Shown here: positions 47,289 through 55,684 of the stretch, piece after piece | How positions within the stretch are numbered: the stretch's first letter is position 1 | How the letters are laid out: each line of letters starts with the position of its first letter | Origin: Agromyces sp. CF514 | GTDB taxonomy: Bacteria > Actinomycetota > Actinomycetes > Actinomycetales > Microbacteriaceae | Length of the DNA: 64,000 nt | Assembly (NCBI RefSeq): GCF_900113185.1 | Contig: NZ_FOZD01000001.1 | Location: 1,550,001-1,614,000 of the forward strand | Reading direction: 5' to 3' | Made by a program: the position numbers and the translations under genes | Notes under the pieces: generated by a model | Told to the model about the DNA's origin: nothing | Databases searched by the model: none | The model's input: only the letters and a program-made list of their open reading frames with translations

Positions 47289-48073
47289 GAGGCAACGATA
47301 ACGTCGTAGCCGTGCTCGCTGAGGCGCTGGCGCTGTTCGAGGGTCGCCCCCTCGTCGGTGATGATCGTGGTGAACAGCCGCCGCGGGCCGATCGCGGCGA
47401 ACGCGCGCTTGTCGATCTTCGACGAGTCGGTCACGATCACCGCGTGCGCGGCCCTCGATGCCATGAGCGTGTTGACCGCGGCTTCGCGCTCGTCGTGCGA
47501 GGTGGGCCCCACGATGTGGTCGATGCCGTTCACGCCGATGAACGCGAGATCGAGCGTGATGTTGCCGAGCACGGCGTCGACGTACGAGCCGACGAGCTCG
47601 TACGACCTGGGGTGCACGACGCCGCCGGTGACGACGGTCTTGATCTGCGGGCGCACCGAGAGCTGCATCGCGATGTTCAAGGCGTTGGTGACCACCGTGA
47701 GCCCCGGATCGGGCGCGGGCTCCATGATGTCGGCCCGCGCCATGAGCGCGTCGGCGATCGCGGTCGAGGTCGTGCCGCCGCAGAGGCCGATCACGGCGCC
47801 GCGCGGCACGAGCGCGCTCGCGGCGCGGGCGATGGCGGCCTTCGCGTCGGGATTCTGCTGGTTCTTGTAGCGCAACGGCAGGTCGTACGCGACCGAGTGC
47901 GCGACCGCTCCGCCGCGCGTCCTGGTGAGCAGCTGCTGCTGCGCGAGCGCGTCGAGGTCGCGCCGCGCGGTCGCGGGCGAGACGCCGAGCCGATCGACGA
48001 TCTGGTCGACCTCGACCTGGCTGCTCTCGGCGAGCAGGTCGAGCACGGCGCTCAGGCGCTCGGCACGGTTCAT
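47285..48073 (-). CDS. DeoR/GlpR family transcriptional regulator (AgaR-like position)
   Basis: 262 residues. The N-terminal HTH reads RLSAVLDLLAESSQVEVDQIV, then VSPATARRDLDAL. The DeoR C-terminal sugar-phosphate domain has VIGLCGGTTSTAIADAL, TVVTNALNIA and DLAFIGVNGID. Gene order inside an amino-sugar operon mirrors AgaR of the aga cluster, which senses sugar phosphate. It overlaps both neighbours by 4 bases. Likely targets are the divergent promoters near 52.0 kb. Confidence 0.92.
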   Translation of the reverse strand: MNRAERLSAVLDLLAESSQVEVDQIVDRLGVSPATARRDLDALAQQQLLTRTRGGAVAHSVAYDLPLRYKNQQNPDAKAAIARAASALVPRGAVIGLCGGTTSTAIADALMARADIMEPAPDPGLTVVTNALNIAMQLSVRPQIKTVVTGGVVHPRSYELVGSYVDAVLGNITLDLAFIGVNGIDHIVGPTSHDEREAAVNTLMASRAAHAVIVTDSSKIDKRAFAAIGPRRLFTTIITDEGATLEQRQRLSEHGYDVIVAS

Positions 48074-48924
48074 CCGTTGGGGTCCTTTCCGGCGGATCCG
48101 AAGAGTTCGAGCAGGCGTGCCGCCTCGCGTGCGATCGCGTCGCGCCCGGCGGCGAGGTACTTCCGCGAGTCTACGGCCGTCGGGTTCGCCTCGAGGTAGT
48201 CGCGGATCGCCGCCGTGAACTGCGCATTCAGGTGCGTGGACACGTTGACCTTCACCAGGCCCGATCGGATGCCGGCGACGATGAGGTCGTCCGAGACGCC
48301 AGAGGACCCGTGCAGCACGAGCGGCACCGGCACGGCATCGCGAAGCCGGGAGATGAGGTCGAGATCGATCGCGGCGACGCGCTCGGTCATCGCGTGCGAC
48401 GAGCCGACCGCGACCGCGAGCGCACCCACACCCGTCGCGTCGACGAAGCGTGCGGCCTCGTCGGGGTCGGTGCGCACGCCCGGCGCGTGGGCGCCGTCCT
48501 TGCCCCCGATCTCGCCGAGCTCGGCCTCGACCAGCACGTCGGATGCCGCGGCGTGGGCGACGACCCGTCGGGTGGTCGCGACGTTCTGCTCGAACGGGAG
48601 CTTCGCGCCGTCGTACATGACCGAGCCGAATCCGAGGTCGATGGCGCGCAGCGCGAGCTCGGCGTCTTCGGCGTGGTCGAGGTGCACGGCGACCTCCGCG
48701 CTCGAGGCGTCGGCGACGGCGAGCGTCGCGCGCGCGATCGGCTCGAGTCCGCCGTGGAACCTCACGCAGTTCTCCGACAGCTGCAGCACGACGGGCAGGC
48801 CGGTCTGCTCGGCGGCCGCGACGAGGGCCTCGGCCGTCTCGAGGTGGAGCACGTTGAAGGCGCCGATGCCGCGTCGTGCGGCGACCGCCTCGTCGAGGAG
48901 TCGCTGGGTGGGGGCGAGCGTCAT
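48070..48924 (-). CDS. Class II fructose/tagatose-bisphosphate aldolase family protein
   Basis: 284 residues, zinc-dependent aldolase of the KbaY/GatY/FbaA family. GAFNVLHLETAEALVAAA at the N-terminus, VHLDHAEDAEL (zinc His), VLVEAELGEIGG, VLHGSSGVSDD (zinc His) and VKVNVSTHLN are visible. Given the PfkB kinase and SIS isomerase beside it, tagatose-1,6-bisphosphate cleavage to DHAP and glyceraldehyde-3-phosphate is the probable reaction; fructose-1,6-bisphosphate cannot be excluded. It overlaps both neighbours by 4 bases. Confidence 0.9.
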   Translation of the reverse strand: MTLAPTQRLLDEAVAARRGIGAFNVLHLETAEALVAAAEQTGLPVVLQLSENCVRFHGGLEPIARATLAVADASSAEVAVHLDHAEDAELALRAIDLGFGSVMYDGAKLPFEQNVATTRRVVAHAAASDVLVEAELGEIGGKDGAHAPGVRTDPDEAARFVDATGVGALAVAVGSSHAMTERVAAIDLDLISRLRDAVPVPLVLHGSSGVSDDLIVAGIRSGLVKVNVSTHLNAQFTAAIRDYLEANPTAVDSRKYLAAGRDAIAREAARLLELFGSAGKDPNG

Positions 48925-49982
48925 GCGGGTTCCTCGGCGTTCTCGTGGAGCTGGAGCTGGAGCTGGTGGTGCGTGCTCGGCGACGGTTCGGTCGATGCCG
49001 GATCGACGACGACCTCGTGCTCGAGCGACTCGTGTTCGGGGGAGAGCGATCCCGCGACCGGCACCAGCACGGCAGATGCCGACCAGGCGACGGCCCTGCG
49101 CACGAGCATGCGGCGTGCGGCTGCGGCCTGCTCCGTGTCCGCGTCGAAGGGGATCGGGGCGACGATCGCGGCGGCGACGGCCGCCACGGCGGCGTCGCCA
49201 GCCCCCGTCGCGTTGCCGCGGAGCACCCTCGGCAGCCGGGCGGAGATCGGTCGGCCACCCTCGGCCCGGCTCACGAGCATCAGCCCGTCGCCCCCCATCG
49301 AGACGATGACGAGGGTCGCGCCGAGGTCGAGCAGCAGGCGTGCCCCCTCCAGCGGATCTGCGATGCCGGTGGCGGCGGTGAGCTCCTCGGCGTTCGGCTT
49401 CAGCACGTATGCGCCCGCGCGGGCGGCCTCGAGCAGCGCCGGGCCGCTCGTGTCGACGATGACGCGTGCGCGGGCCTGCGCCAGCCGGCGCACGAGCACA
49501 CCGATGCGTTCGGGCTCGTATCCGGGCGGCAGGCTGCCTGAGATCACGGCGATGTCGCGACGTCGGGCGGCTCGCGCCGCCGACGCGGCGGCCGCCGTGG
49601 TCGCGGCCTCGACCGTGACCGCGTCGAGGGCGTCCGCCTCGGCCGCGGTGAGCGTCGCGCCGCGCTCGTTGAGCACCGAGGTGTGCGCGGCATCCGTGTC
49701 GACGACGGCGATGCTGCGGCGCGTGGCCCCGGTCACCGGCACGAGGCGGTGCGGCACGCCGCCGACCGCGAGATCTGCGGCGAACTCGGTGCCGGTGGTC
49801 CCGCCGAACGTCGCGAGCGCGAGCACGTCGACCCCCTGCTCGTGCAGCACCCGGGCGACGTTGACGCCCTTGCCTCCCGCGCGTGTGATCCCGGCGGGCA
49901 CGCGATGCGTCTCGCCCGGCACGAGGCCGTCGACGTGCCAGGTGAGGTCGAGCGCCGGGTTCGGCGTCACGGTGACGATCAT
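48921..49982 (-). CDS. PfkB family sugar-phosphate kinase (1-phosphofructokinase/tagatose-6-phosphate kinase type)
   Basis: 353 residues. The start IVTVTPNPALDLTWHVD, GGKGVNVARVL and the ATP/catalytic block GNATGAGDAAVAAV are typical of LacC/FruK-type kinases that phosphorylate ketohexose phosphates. In this operon tagatose-6-phosphate is the expected substrate, feeding the aldolase encoded next. A 50-residue C-terminal tail rich in Glu, Ser and His (with QLQLQL) is unlike the family norm. It overlaps both neighbours by 4 bases. Confidence 0.9.
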   Translation of the reverse strand: MIVTVTPNPALDLTWHVDGLVPGETHRVPAGITRAGGKGVNVARVLHEQGVDVLALATFGGTTGTEFAADLAVGGVPHRLVPVTGATRRSIAVVDTDAAHTSVLNERGATLTAAEADALDAVTVEAATTAAAASAARAARRRDIAVISGSLPPGYEPERIGVLVRRLAQARARVIVDTSGPALLEAARAGAYVLKPNAEELTAATGIADPLEGARLLLDLGATLVIVSMGGDGLMLVSRAEGGRPISARLPRVLRGNATGAGDAAVAAVAAAIVAPIPFDADTEQAAAARRMLVRRAVAWSASAVLVPVAGSLSPEHESLEHEVVVDPASTEPSPSTHHQLQLQLHENAEEPA

Positions 49983-50947
49983 GCGCGGTCCTCCCGGGTC
50001 GGGCCCGAGACGAGGTCCCGGGCGGCGAGCGCCGTGCCGAGCAGGCCGGCGTCGTCGCCGAGGCGCGCACGGACGAGGGTCGGGCGGCGGTGGAAGCTCA
50101 GCCGGGCGTCCAGCCGTTCGCGCAGCGGGTCGAAGAGGGCGTCGCCGGCCTGTGACAGGCCGCCGCCGATCACGACGGCCTGCGGGGCGATCGTGGCGGT
50201 GAGCCTGGCGAGGGCGTCGGCGAGCGCGTCGAGCGCGTCGCTCCACACGGCCTCGGCGAGAGCGTCGCCGGCGCTCGCCGCGGCGAGCACCTCGCGAGCG
50301 CCCGAGACCGCGGTGCCGGATGCCGCGGCGTACCGTCGCGCGATCGCGCCGGCCGAGGCGATGGTCTCGAGGCAGCCGATGGCCCCGCACGCGCAGCGCT
50401 CGCCGGAGGGGTCGGCGAGCATGTGCCCGATCTCGCCCGCGAAGCCGCCGCCGACGAGCGGGCGCCCCGCGAGCATGATCGATCCGGCGATGCCCGTGCC
50501 GATGGCGAGCACGATCACGTCGTCGTACCCGCGCGCGGCGCCCAGCCGGTGCTCGGCGTCGCCGGCGGCGCGCACGTCGTGCCCGAACGCGACCGGCAGG
50601 CCGAGCACGCGCTCGGCGAGGTCGCGGATCGGTGCGTCGCGCCATCCGAAGTTCGATGCGAACACGCCGACGCCGTCGACCTCGTCGACGATGCCGGGCA
50701 CGCTGAGGCCCACGGTGGATGGTCGCACGCCCGGCTGCTCTTCGAGGTGGGCGCGCGCGAGGTCGGCGAGGGAGCCGACGACCGATGCCGCGGGGTCGGC
50801 CGGATCGATCGGCGTCGCCGTGCGACGCAGGCCGAGCACCCGGCCGTCGCGGTCGATCAGCGCCGACTTGGTGTCGGTGCCGCCGACGTCGAACGCGAGC
50901 ACGGCGGGCCCGGTGCCGAGCGCGAGGGGGAGCGGGTCGGCGGTCAT
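49979..50947 (-). CDS. ROK family sugar kinase (candidate N-acetylgalactosamine kinase)
   Basis: 322 residues without HTH. FDVGGTDTKSALID, FGHDVRAAGDAE (catalytic Asp), AIGTGIAGSIM, GEIGHMLAD and the zinc motif CACGAIGCLE mark a functional ROK kinase. Imported GalNAc arrives unphosphorylated through an ABC system, so an ATP-dependent kinase is required in place of the PTS of E. coli; this gene fills that step. Specificity is an inference from the operon. Confidence 0.9.
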   Translation of the reverse strand: MTADPLPLALGTGPAVLAFDVGGTDTKSALIDRDGRVLGLRRTATPIDPADPAASVVGSLADLARAHLEEQPGVRPSTVGLSVPGIVDEVDGVGVFASNFGWRDAPIRDLAERVLGLPVAFGHDVRAAGDAEHRLGAARGYDDVIVLAIGTGIAGSIMLAGRPLVGGGFAGEIGHMLADPSGERCACGAIGCLETIASAGAIARRYAAASGTAVSGAREVLAAASAGDALAEAVWSDALDALADALARLTATIAPQAVVIGGGLSQAGDALFDPLRERLDARLSFHRRPTLVRARLGDDAGLLGTALAARDLVSGPTREDRA

Positions 50948-50949
50948 GG

Positions 50950-51870
50950 TCAGGCGTCGAGGATGACGGAGCGCGTGAGGTTGCGCGGGGCATCGGGGTC
51001 GAGTCCGCGGGCGCGGGCGCGGGCGAGGGCGACGCGCTGGGCCCGGACGAGCTCGGCCATCGGGTCGAGGCCGCCGGCCTCGAAGCGGGCGCCCGTCGCG
51101 AGCACGTCGCCTGCGAGACCCGCGGGGGCCTCGCCGAACTGCCAGGTCACCCGGCCGGGAGCGGCGATCGAGATCGGGCCGTGGCGGTACTCCATCGACG
51201 GGTACGACTCGGTCCAGGACTGCGACGCCTCGCGCATCTTCAGCGCGGCCTCGTGCGCGAGCCCGACCGACCACCCCTGGCCAAGGAACGAGTACTGCTC
51301 GGCGCCGACCAGTTCGGGGTCGAGGTCCTCGACGAGGGCGGCCGCGGCATCCGAGATCGCGCCGTCGAGGTCCTCGCCGAGCGAGGCGCGGAAGAGGGCG
51401 AGCGCCGTGGTCGCGAAGCGCGTCTGCACGACCGACTGCTCGTCGGCGAACGAGAGGGTGATCGCGTCGTCGACGAGGTCGACGAGCGGAGACGTCGGGT
51501 CGCCGATGACGCCGATCGTGCGCACACGGCCGCGCAGGTGCTCGACGAGCTGGAGCACCTCGGTCGTCGTGCCGGACCGGGTGAGCGCGACGACGGCGTC
51601 GTAGCCGCGGTCGACGAACGCCTCGGAGGCCGTGAACGCGTCGGTCTCGCCGTGGCCGCCCGATTCGCGCAGCCACGCGTAGGACTGGGCCATGAACCAC
51701 GAGGTGCCGCAGCCGACGACCGCGATGCGCTCGCCGCGGGCGGGCAGCACGCGCTGCTCGGCGGTGAGGGCGGCGGCTCGGGCCCACGTCTGGGGCTGGG
51801 ACTCGAGTTCGGCGGCCATGTGCGCGGAAGGCGCCGTCGCGGTGGACTGGTGGTTGGGCGTGGAGGTCAC
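50950..51870 (-). CDS. SIS-domain sugar isomerase/deaminase (AgaS-like)
   Basis: 306 residues with two SIS domains: ERIAVVGCGTSWFMAQSYAW, ALTRSGTTTEVLQLV, and EYRHGPISIAAPG. This half of the GlmS fold without a glutaminase domain is typical of AgaS, which converts galactosamine-6-phosphate to tagatose-6-phosphate and ammonia. It is first in the operon; its GTG start has CGGGAG about 8 bases upstream, and the next gene follows after 2 bases. The divergent ABC importer shares its promoter region. Confidence 0.88.
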   Translation of the reverse strand: MTSTPNHQSTATAPSAHMAAELESQPQTWARAAALTAEQRVLPARGERIAVVGCGTSWFMAQSYAWLRESGGHGETDAFTASEAFVDRGYDAVVALTRSGTTTEVLQLVEHLRGRVRTIGVIGDPTSPLVDLVDDAITLSFADEQSVVQTRFATTALALFRASLGEDLDGAISDAAAALVEDLDPELVGAEQYSFLGQGWSVGLAHEAALKMREASQSWTESYPSMEYRHGPISIAAPGRVTWQFGEAPAGLAGDVLATGARFEAGGLDPMAELVRAQRVALARARARGLDPDAPRNLTRSVILDA

Positions 51871-52239
51871 GTGTTCTGCTCCCGGAGGCGTCGGGCTCGC
51901 GGTGCGAGCGTGATGGATACATGATCGCAGATGACTGGTCCGCCTGTCGAATGATCATTGGGACGCGCGTTTCGAAAGTCGGCGCTCAGGGCTTGCGGTT
52001 TGTGAAGATTCTGAACAAAATCGGTAACGATCGTTCTCAAGGGGTTGACGGCCGCTGGACGAGAGTCATAGGTTTTCCGCACCGGATGAACGCACCTGCT
52101 CGTTTGTTCGGAGAAACGCTCAGGAAACAGCATTCTTGGTGCCGTGAGGTGCTCGAAGAAGCTCGATCCGATCGCACGCACCGTGGCGTGGACGCTCGTC
52201 GACACCGGTGCACCACCCATCAGAGTGAGGAAAGCATCC
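51871..52239. promoter_or_regulatory. Divergent control region between the amino-sugar operon and its importer
   Basis: 369 bases without a gene and richer in A+T than the surroundings. Plus-strand promoter: TTGACG (52045-52050), 18 bases, TAGGTT (52069-52074), leaving a leader of about 160 bases. Palindromes: AATGATCATT (51950-51959), TTTCGAAA (51969-51976) and AACGATCGTT (52026-52035), the last just upstream of the -35 box. These are candidate sites for the DeoR regulator and a global regulator. A clear minus-strand promoter was not pinned down. Confidence 0.5.
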
Positions 52240-53484
52240 ATGAAGAAGTCACTGCGTCTCAGCGCAGCGGTCGCCCTCGCAGCCACAGCCTCGTTGACGC
52301 TCGCCTCGTGCGGGTTCGGCGGCGGCGGCTCCGACGACAGCGCGTCGGGCAAGACCACGATCGACCTGCTCGTCCCGAGCTACTCCGATGCCACCCAGGG
52401 CCTCTGGGAAGACGTCATCGACGGCTTCGAGGCCGAGAACACCGACATCGACGTCAAGCTCGAGGTGCAGTCGTGGGACAACCTCGAGACCGTCATCGCC
52501 ACGAAGATCCAGGCGGGCGAGGCACCCGACATCTACAACGGCGGCCCCTTCGCCGGCTTCGCGGCCGACGAGCTGCTCTACCCGGCCGAAGACGTCGTCT
52601 CGGCCGACACCTACTCCGACTTCCAGGAGTCGTTCCTCGCCAACGCCGAGGTCGACGGCACGGCCTACGCCCTGCCGCTCATCGCATCGGCCCGCGCCCT
52701 CTTCGTCAACAACGCCCTGCTCGAGCAGGCCGGCGTCGAGGCGCCCACCACGTGGGACGAACTGCTCGACGCGGCCACGAAGGTCTCCGCGCTCGGCGGC
52801 GGCGTCGCGGGCTACGGCATGCCGCTCGGCTCCGAGGAGGCGCAGGCCGAGGCGGCCGTGTGGCTCTGGGGCGGCGGCGGAACGTTCGGCGACGCCGACG
52901 CGATCACGATCGACGACCCGTCGAACCTGCCCGGCGCCGAGCAGATCAAGAAGATGATCGACGCGGGCGCGACCCAGGCCGACCCCGGTTCGACCGACCG
53001 CTCGCCGCTCATGGACATCTTCATCCAGGGCAAGATCGGCATGCAGGTCGGCCTCCCGCCGACCGTCGGCCAGATCGCCGACAACAACCCCGACCTGGAC
53101 TACTCGATCGTCCCGATCCCCACGAAGGACGGCAGCGCCTTCACGCTCGGCGTCATGGACCAGCTCATGGCCTTCCAGAACGACGGCGACAAGAAGGAAG
53201 CGATCACCAAGTTCCTCGACTACTACTACTCGGCAGACGTGTACGTGCCGTGGGTGCAGACCGAGGGCTTCCTGCCCGTCACGAAGTCGGGTGCAGAGGC
53301 GCTCGGCGGCGAGGAGTCGCTGAAGCCGTTCCTCGACGTGCTGCCCGGCGCGCAGTTCTACCCGTCGACGAACCCCGGATGGTCGGCTGCGGACTCCGCC
53401 TTCAAGGCGCTGTTCGGCCAGATCCAGACCAAGCCCGCGCAGGAGGTCCTCACCGAGGTCCAGGCGCAGGCCGACGCGGGTTGA
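52240..53484 (+). CDS. Sugar ABC transporter substrate-binding lipoprotein (second importer)
   Basis: 414 residues with a lipoprotein signal (SLTLASC, lipid-attached Cys24) and a family 1 solute-binding fold: TTIDLLVPSYSDATQGLW, TKIQAGEAPDIYNGG and GKIGMQVGLPP. I chose the ATG at 52240 because the signal peptide begins there and GAGGAAAG lies just upstream; the frame remains open further 5' but without support. It is divergent from the AgaS-type operon, so GalNAc or a GalNAc-containing oligosaccharide is the likely ligand. Confidence 0.92.
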   Translation: MKKSLRLSAAVALAATASLTLASCGFGGGGSDDSASGKTTIDLLVPSYSDATQGLWEDVIDGFEAENTDIDVKLEVQSWDNLETVIATKIQAGEAPDIYNGGPFAGFAADELLYPAEDVVSADTYSDFQESFLANAEVDGTAYALPLIASARALFVNNALLEQAGVEAPTTWDELLDAATKVSALGGGVAGYGMPLGSEEAQAEAAVWLWGGGGTFGDADAITIDDPSNLPGAEQIKKMIDAGATQADPGSTDRSPLMDIFIQGKIGMQVGLPPTVGQIADNNPDLDYSIVPIPTKDGSAFTLGVMDQLMAFQNDGDKKEAITKFLDYYYSADVYVPWVQTEGFLPVTKSGAEALGGEESLKPFLDVLPGAQFYPSTNPGWSAADSAFKALFGQIQTKPAQEVLTEVQAQADAG

Positions 53485-53546
53485 TCCCCGTCGAGCGCAT
53501 CCAGCACTGACCAGCACGACCCGGAGGGATCGGTGACCACCGACTC

Positions 53547-54551
53547 ATGAGCACCACGTCAGACGTGTCATCGACCCAGGCGGGGGCGGCCGAGCGCCGC
53601 CCCCGCTCCGGCGGGTCCGACCCCGGGTCGGGCACCGGCTCCAGCCCAGCGGGCGGGCGACGCCCGCGTGGCAGAGGCCGAGAGATCCTCTCTGCTCTGC
53701 CCTGGATCGGTCCGGCCCTGATCCTCATCTTCGGCGTCGTGCTCTACCCGGCCGTCGTCATGTTCTTCAACTCGACGCGCGACATCTCGCAGTCGGGCGT
53801 CGACAAGGGCTCGGTCGGCTTCGACAACTTCGTCGAGGTCTTCTCGTTCCCCTACTTCTGGCCGATCTTCGGACGCACCATCGTCTGGGTCGTCGTGGTC
53901 GTCGCGGCGACCGTGATCATCTCGCTCGGGCTCGCGCAGATCCTGAACAAGGCCTTCCCGGGGCGGCGCATCGTGCGTCTCGCCGTCATCATCCCGTGGG
54001 CGGCCTCGGTCGTCATGACCACGATGGTCGTCTACTACGGCCTCGAGCCGTACTTCGGCATCATCAACAAGTTCCTCGTCGACGTCGGCCTCGTCGACAC
54101 CCCTGAGGGGTACGGCTGGACCCGCAACCCCGAGACCGCGTTCGCGTGGTCGATCGTGGTCGCCGTGTTCGTGTCGCTGCCGTTCACGACCTACACGATC
54201 CTCGCGGGCCTCGCGACCGTGCCCGGCGACATCATCGAGGCCGCCAAGGTCGACGGGGCCGGACCCGCGCGCACCTACTTCAGCATCGTGCTGCCGCAGC
54301 TGCGCGGAGCGCTGAGCGTCGCCGTGCTCATCAACATCATCAACGTGTTCAACTCGCTGCCGATCCTGAAGGTCATGACCGGGTCGATCCCGGGCTACGA
54401 CGCCGACACGATCATGACGCTGATCTTCAAGTACATCCAGAACCAGCACAAGATCGACGTCGCGTCGGCGCTGTCGGTCGTCGCGTTCCTCATCGTGATC
54501 GTGATCGTGGCCGTCTACGTGCGGGTCGTCAAGCCCATGAAGGAGGTCTGA
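53547..54551 (+). CDS. Sugar ABC transporter permease (MalF-like, second importer)
   Basis: 334 residues, six helices after a disordered, Gly/Ser/Arg-rich N-terminal arm of about 48 residues. The EAA loop reads PGDIIEAAKVDGAGPARTYF. It sits 62 bases after the binding-protein gene, and the next permease starts 3 bases after its stop. As in the first importer, no ATPase gene is present. Confidence 0.93.
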   Translation: MSTTSDVSSTQAGAAERRPRSGGSDPGSGTGSSPAGGRRPRGRGREILSALPWIGPALILIFGVVLYPAVVMFFNSTRDISQSGVDKGSVGFDNFVEVFSFPYFWPIFGRTIVWVVVVVAATVIISLGLAQILNKAFPGRRIVRLAVIIPWAASVVMTTMVVYYGLEPYFGIINKFLVDVGLVDTPEGYGWTRNPETAFAWSIVVAVFVSLPFTTYTILAGLATVPGDIIEAAKVDGAGPARTYFSIVLPQLRGALSVAVLINIINVFNSLPILKVMTGSIPGYDADTIMTLIFKYIQNQHKIDVASALSVVAFLIVIVIVAVYVRVVKPMKEV

Positions 54552-54554
54552 GCG

Positions 54555-55487
54555 ATGACCGTCACCGAGACCCGCGCCATGCTCGCGACCGATGCCGGCC
54601 ACGGGGCCTCCGATCGCGGCTCGGGCGCCGTTCGCAAGCGCCGCTACACCGAGGACCAGGTCCCGCTCGGGCGCGTGCTGCTGCGCATGCTCGCCGGGCT
54701 CGTCGTGCTCGCGATCTTCGTGCTGCCGTACACGATCATGTTCTTCGGCTCCGTCAAGACGAAGGCGCAGATCCGGTCGGTCGACCCGACGTACTTCCCC
54801 CAGGAATGGCACTGGGAGAACTACATCACCATGTGGTCGACCCCTGAGACGCCGCTCGTGCAGAACCTCGTCTCGACGATCGTGATCGCCGTCTTCGCGA
54901 CGCTGCTCGTGCTGCTCGTCGCGATGCCCGCGGCGTACTACACGGCCAGGTACCTGTTCCCGGGGCGCATGCTGTTCCTCTTCCTCGTGATCGTCACGCA
55001 GATGCTGCAGCCCGCGGTGCTCACCTCCGGCCTGTTCCGCCAGTTCGTGGCCCTCGACCTCGTCGACACGTGGGCGGCGATGATCCTCATCAACGCGGCG
55101 TTCAACCTCTCGTTCGCCGTCTGGATCATGCACTCGTTCTTCGCCGGCGTGCCGAAGGAGGTCGACGAGGCCGCGCAGATCGACGGCGCCGGGCGGCTCA
55201 CGGTGCTCTTCCGCATCCAGCTGCCGCTCGTGTGGCCCGGCATCGTGACGGCGATCGTGTTCACCTTCGTCGCCTGCTGGAACGAGTTCGCCGCCTCGCT
55301 CGTGATCCTCTCGACCGCGGGCAACCAGCCCCTCTCGGTCGCGCTCACGAAGTTCGTCGGCCAGTACGAGACCTCGTGGCACTACGTGTTCGGCGTCTCG
55401 GTCGTGGCGATCATCCCGGTGGTGGTGCTCTTCATGCTCATCGAGAAGCGCCTGGTCGGCGGCCTCACCGCGGGCAGCGTCAAGTAG
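54555..55487 (+). CDS. Sugar ABC transporter permease (MalG-like, second importer)
   Basis: 310 residues with six helices and EAA loop PKEVDEAAQIDGAGRLTVLF. It completes the membrane channel with the preceding permease. It is the last gene of the unit; GGATGC-type hairpins follow. Missing ATPase implies use of a shared MsiK-like protein. Confidence 0.93.
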   Translation: MTVTETRAMLATDAGHGASDRGSGAVRKRRYTEDQVPLGRVLLRMLAGLVVLAIFVLPYTIMFFGSVKTKAQIRSVDPTYFPQEWHWENYITMWSTPETPLVQNLVSTIVIAVFATLLVLLVAMPAAYYTARYLFPGRMLFLFLVIVTQMLQPAVLTSGLFRQFVALDLVDTWAAMILINAAFNLSFAVWIMHSFFAGVPKEVDEAAQIDGAGRLTVLFRIQLPLVWPGIVTAIVFTFVACWNEFAASLVILSTAGNQPLSVALTKFVGQYETSWHYVFGVSVVAIIPVVVLFMLIEKRLVGGLTAGSVK

Positions 55488-55522
55488 GTTCCGGATGCCG
55501 CATTGCGGCCTCGATCGGGTGA

Positions 55523-55553
55523 CGGATGCCGCGGCGGCCCGCCGCGGCATCCG
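55523..55553 (+). terminator. Hairpin after the second importer operon
   Basis: CGGATGCCGCGGCGG (55523-55537) faces its exact complement (55539-55553) across one base. Two further partial GGATGCCGC/GCGGCATCC copies lie at 55494-55502 and 55577-55586. It is placed 35 bases after the last permease gene and before the convergent DUF559 gene. Confidence 0.6.
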
Positions 55554-55643
55554 CTCGCCCGTCGACGGCCCGCCGCCGCGGCATCCGTCGCCGCCCGCCG
55601 CCCGTCGCCGGCCCGCACAACGCCCGCGCTGCAGGCCATCGCA

Positions 55644-55684
55644 CGCTGTTCAGGCCGATGTCGCTCGAAACGGCCTGAGCAGCG
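55644..55684. repeat. Flanking hairpin repeat, copy at the 3' end of the DUF559 gene
   Basis: CGCTGTTCAGGCCG (55644-55657) pairs with CGGCCTGAGCAGCG (55671-55684), 14 bp with one G-U wobble and a 13-base loop. The stop codon of the DUF559 gene lies inside the left arm. The stem sequence matches the hairpin at the other end of the gene. Confidence 0.7.

Noticed and set aside
52026-52035. AACGATCGTT as a proven DeoR operator
   Set aside because: Short palindromes are easy to find by chance, and no second copy in the expected arrangement was seen; kept only as a candidate within the control region.
52144-52239. Longer start for the second sugar-binding protein
   Set aside because: The added 32 residues would precede the lipoprotein signal, and the ATG at 52240 has a good ribosome site.
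55488-55649. Mobile-element end or attachment site from the repeated GGATGCCGC words
   Set aside because: The same words occur at many gene ends in the window and fit terminators; no transposase or integrase gene is near.
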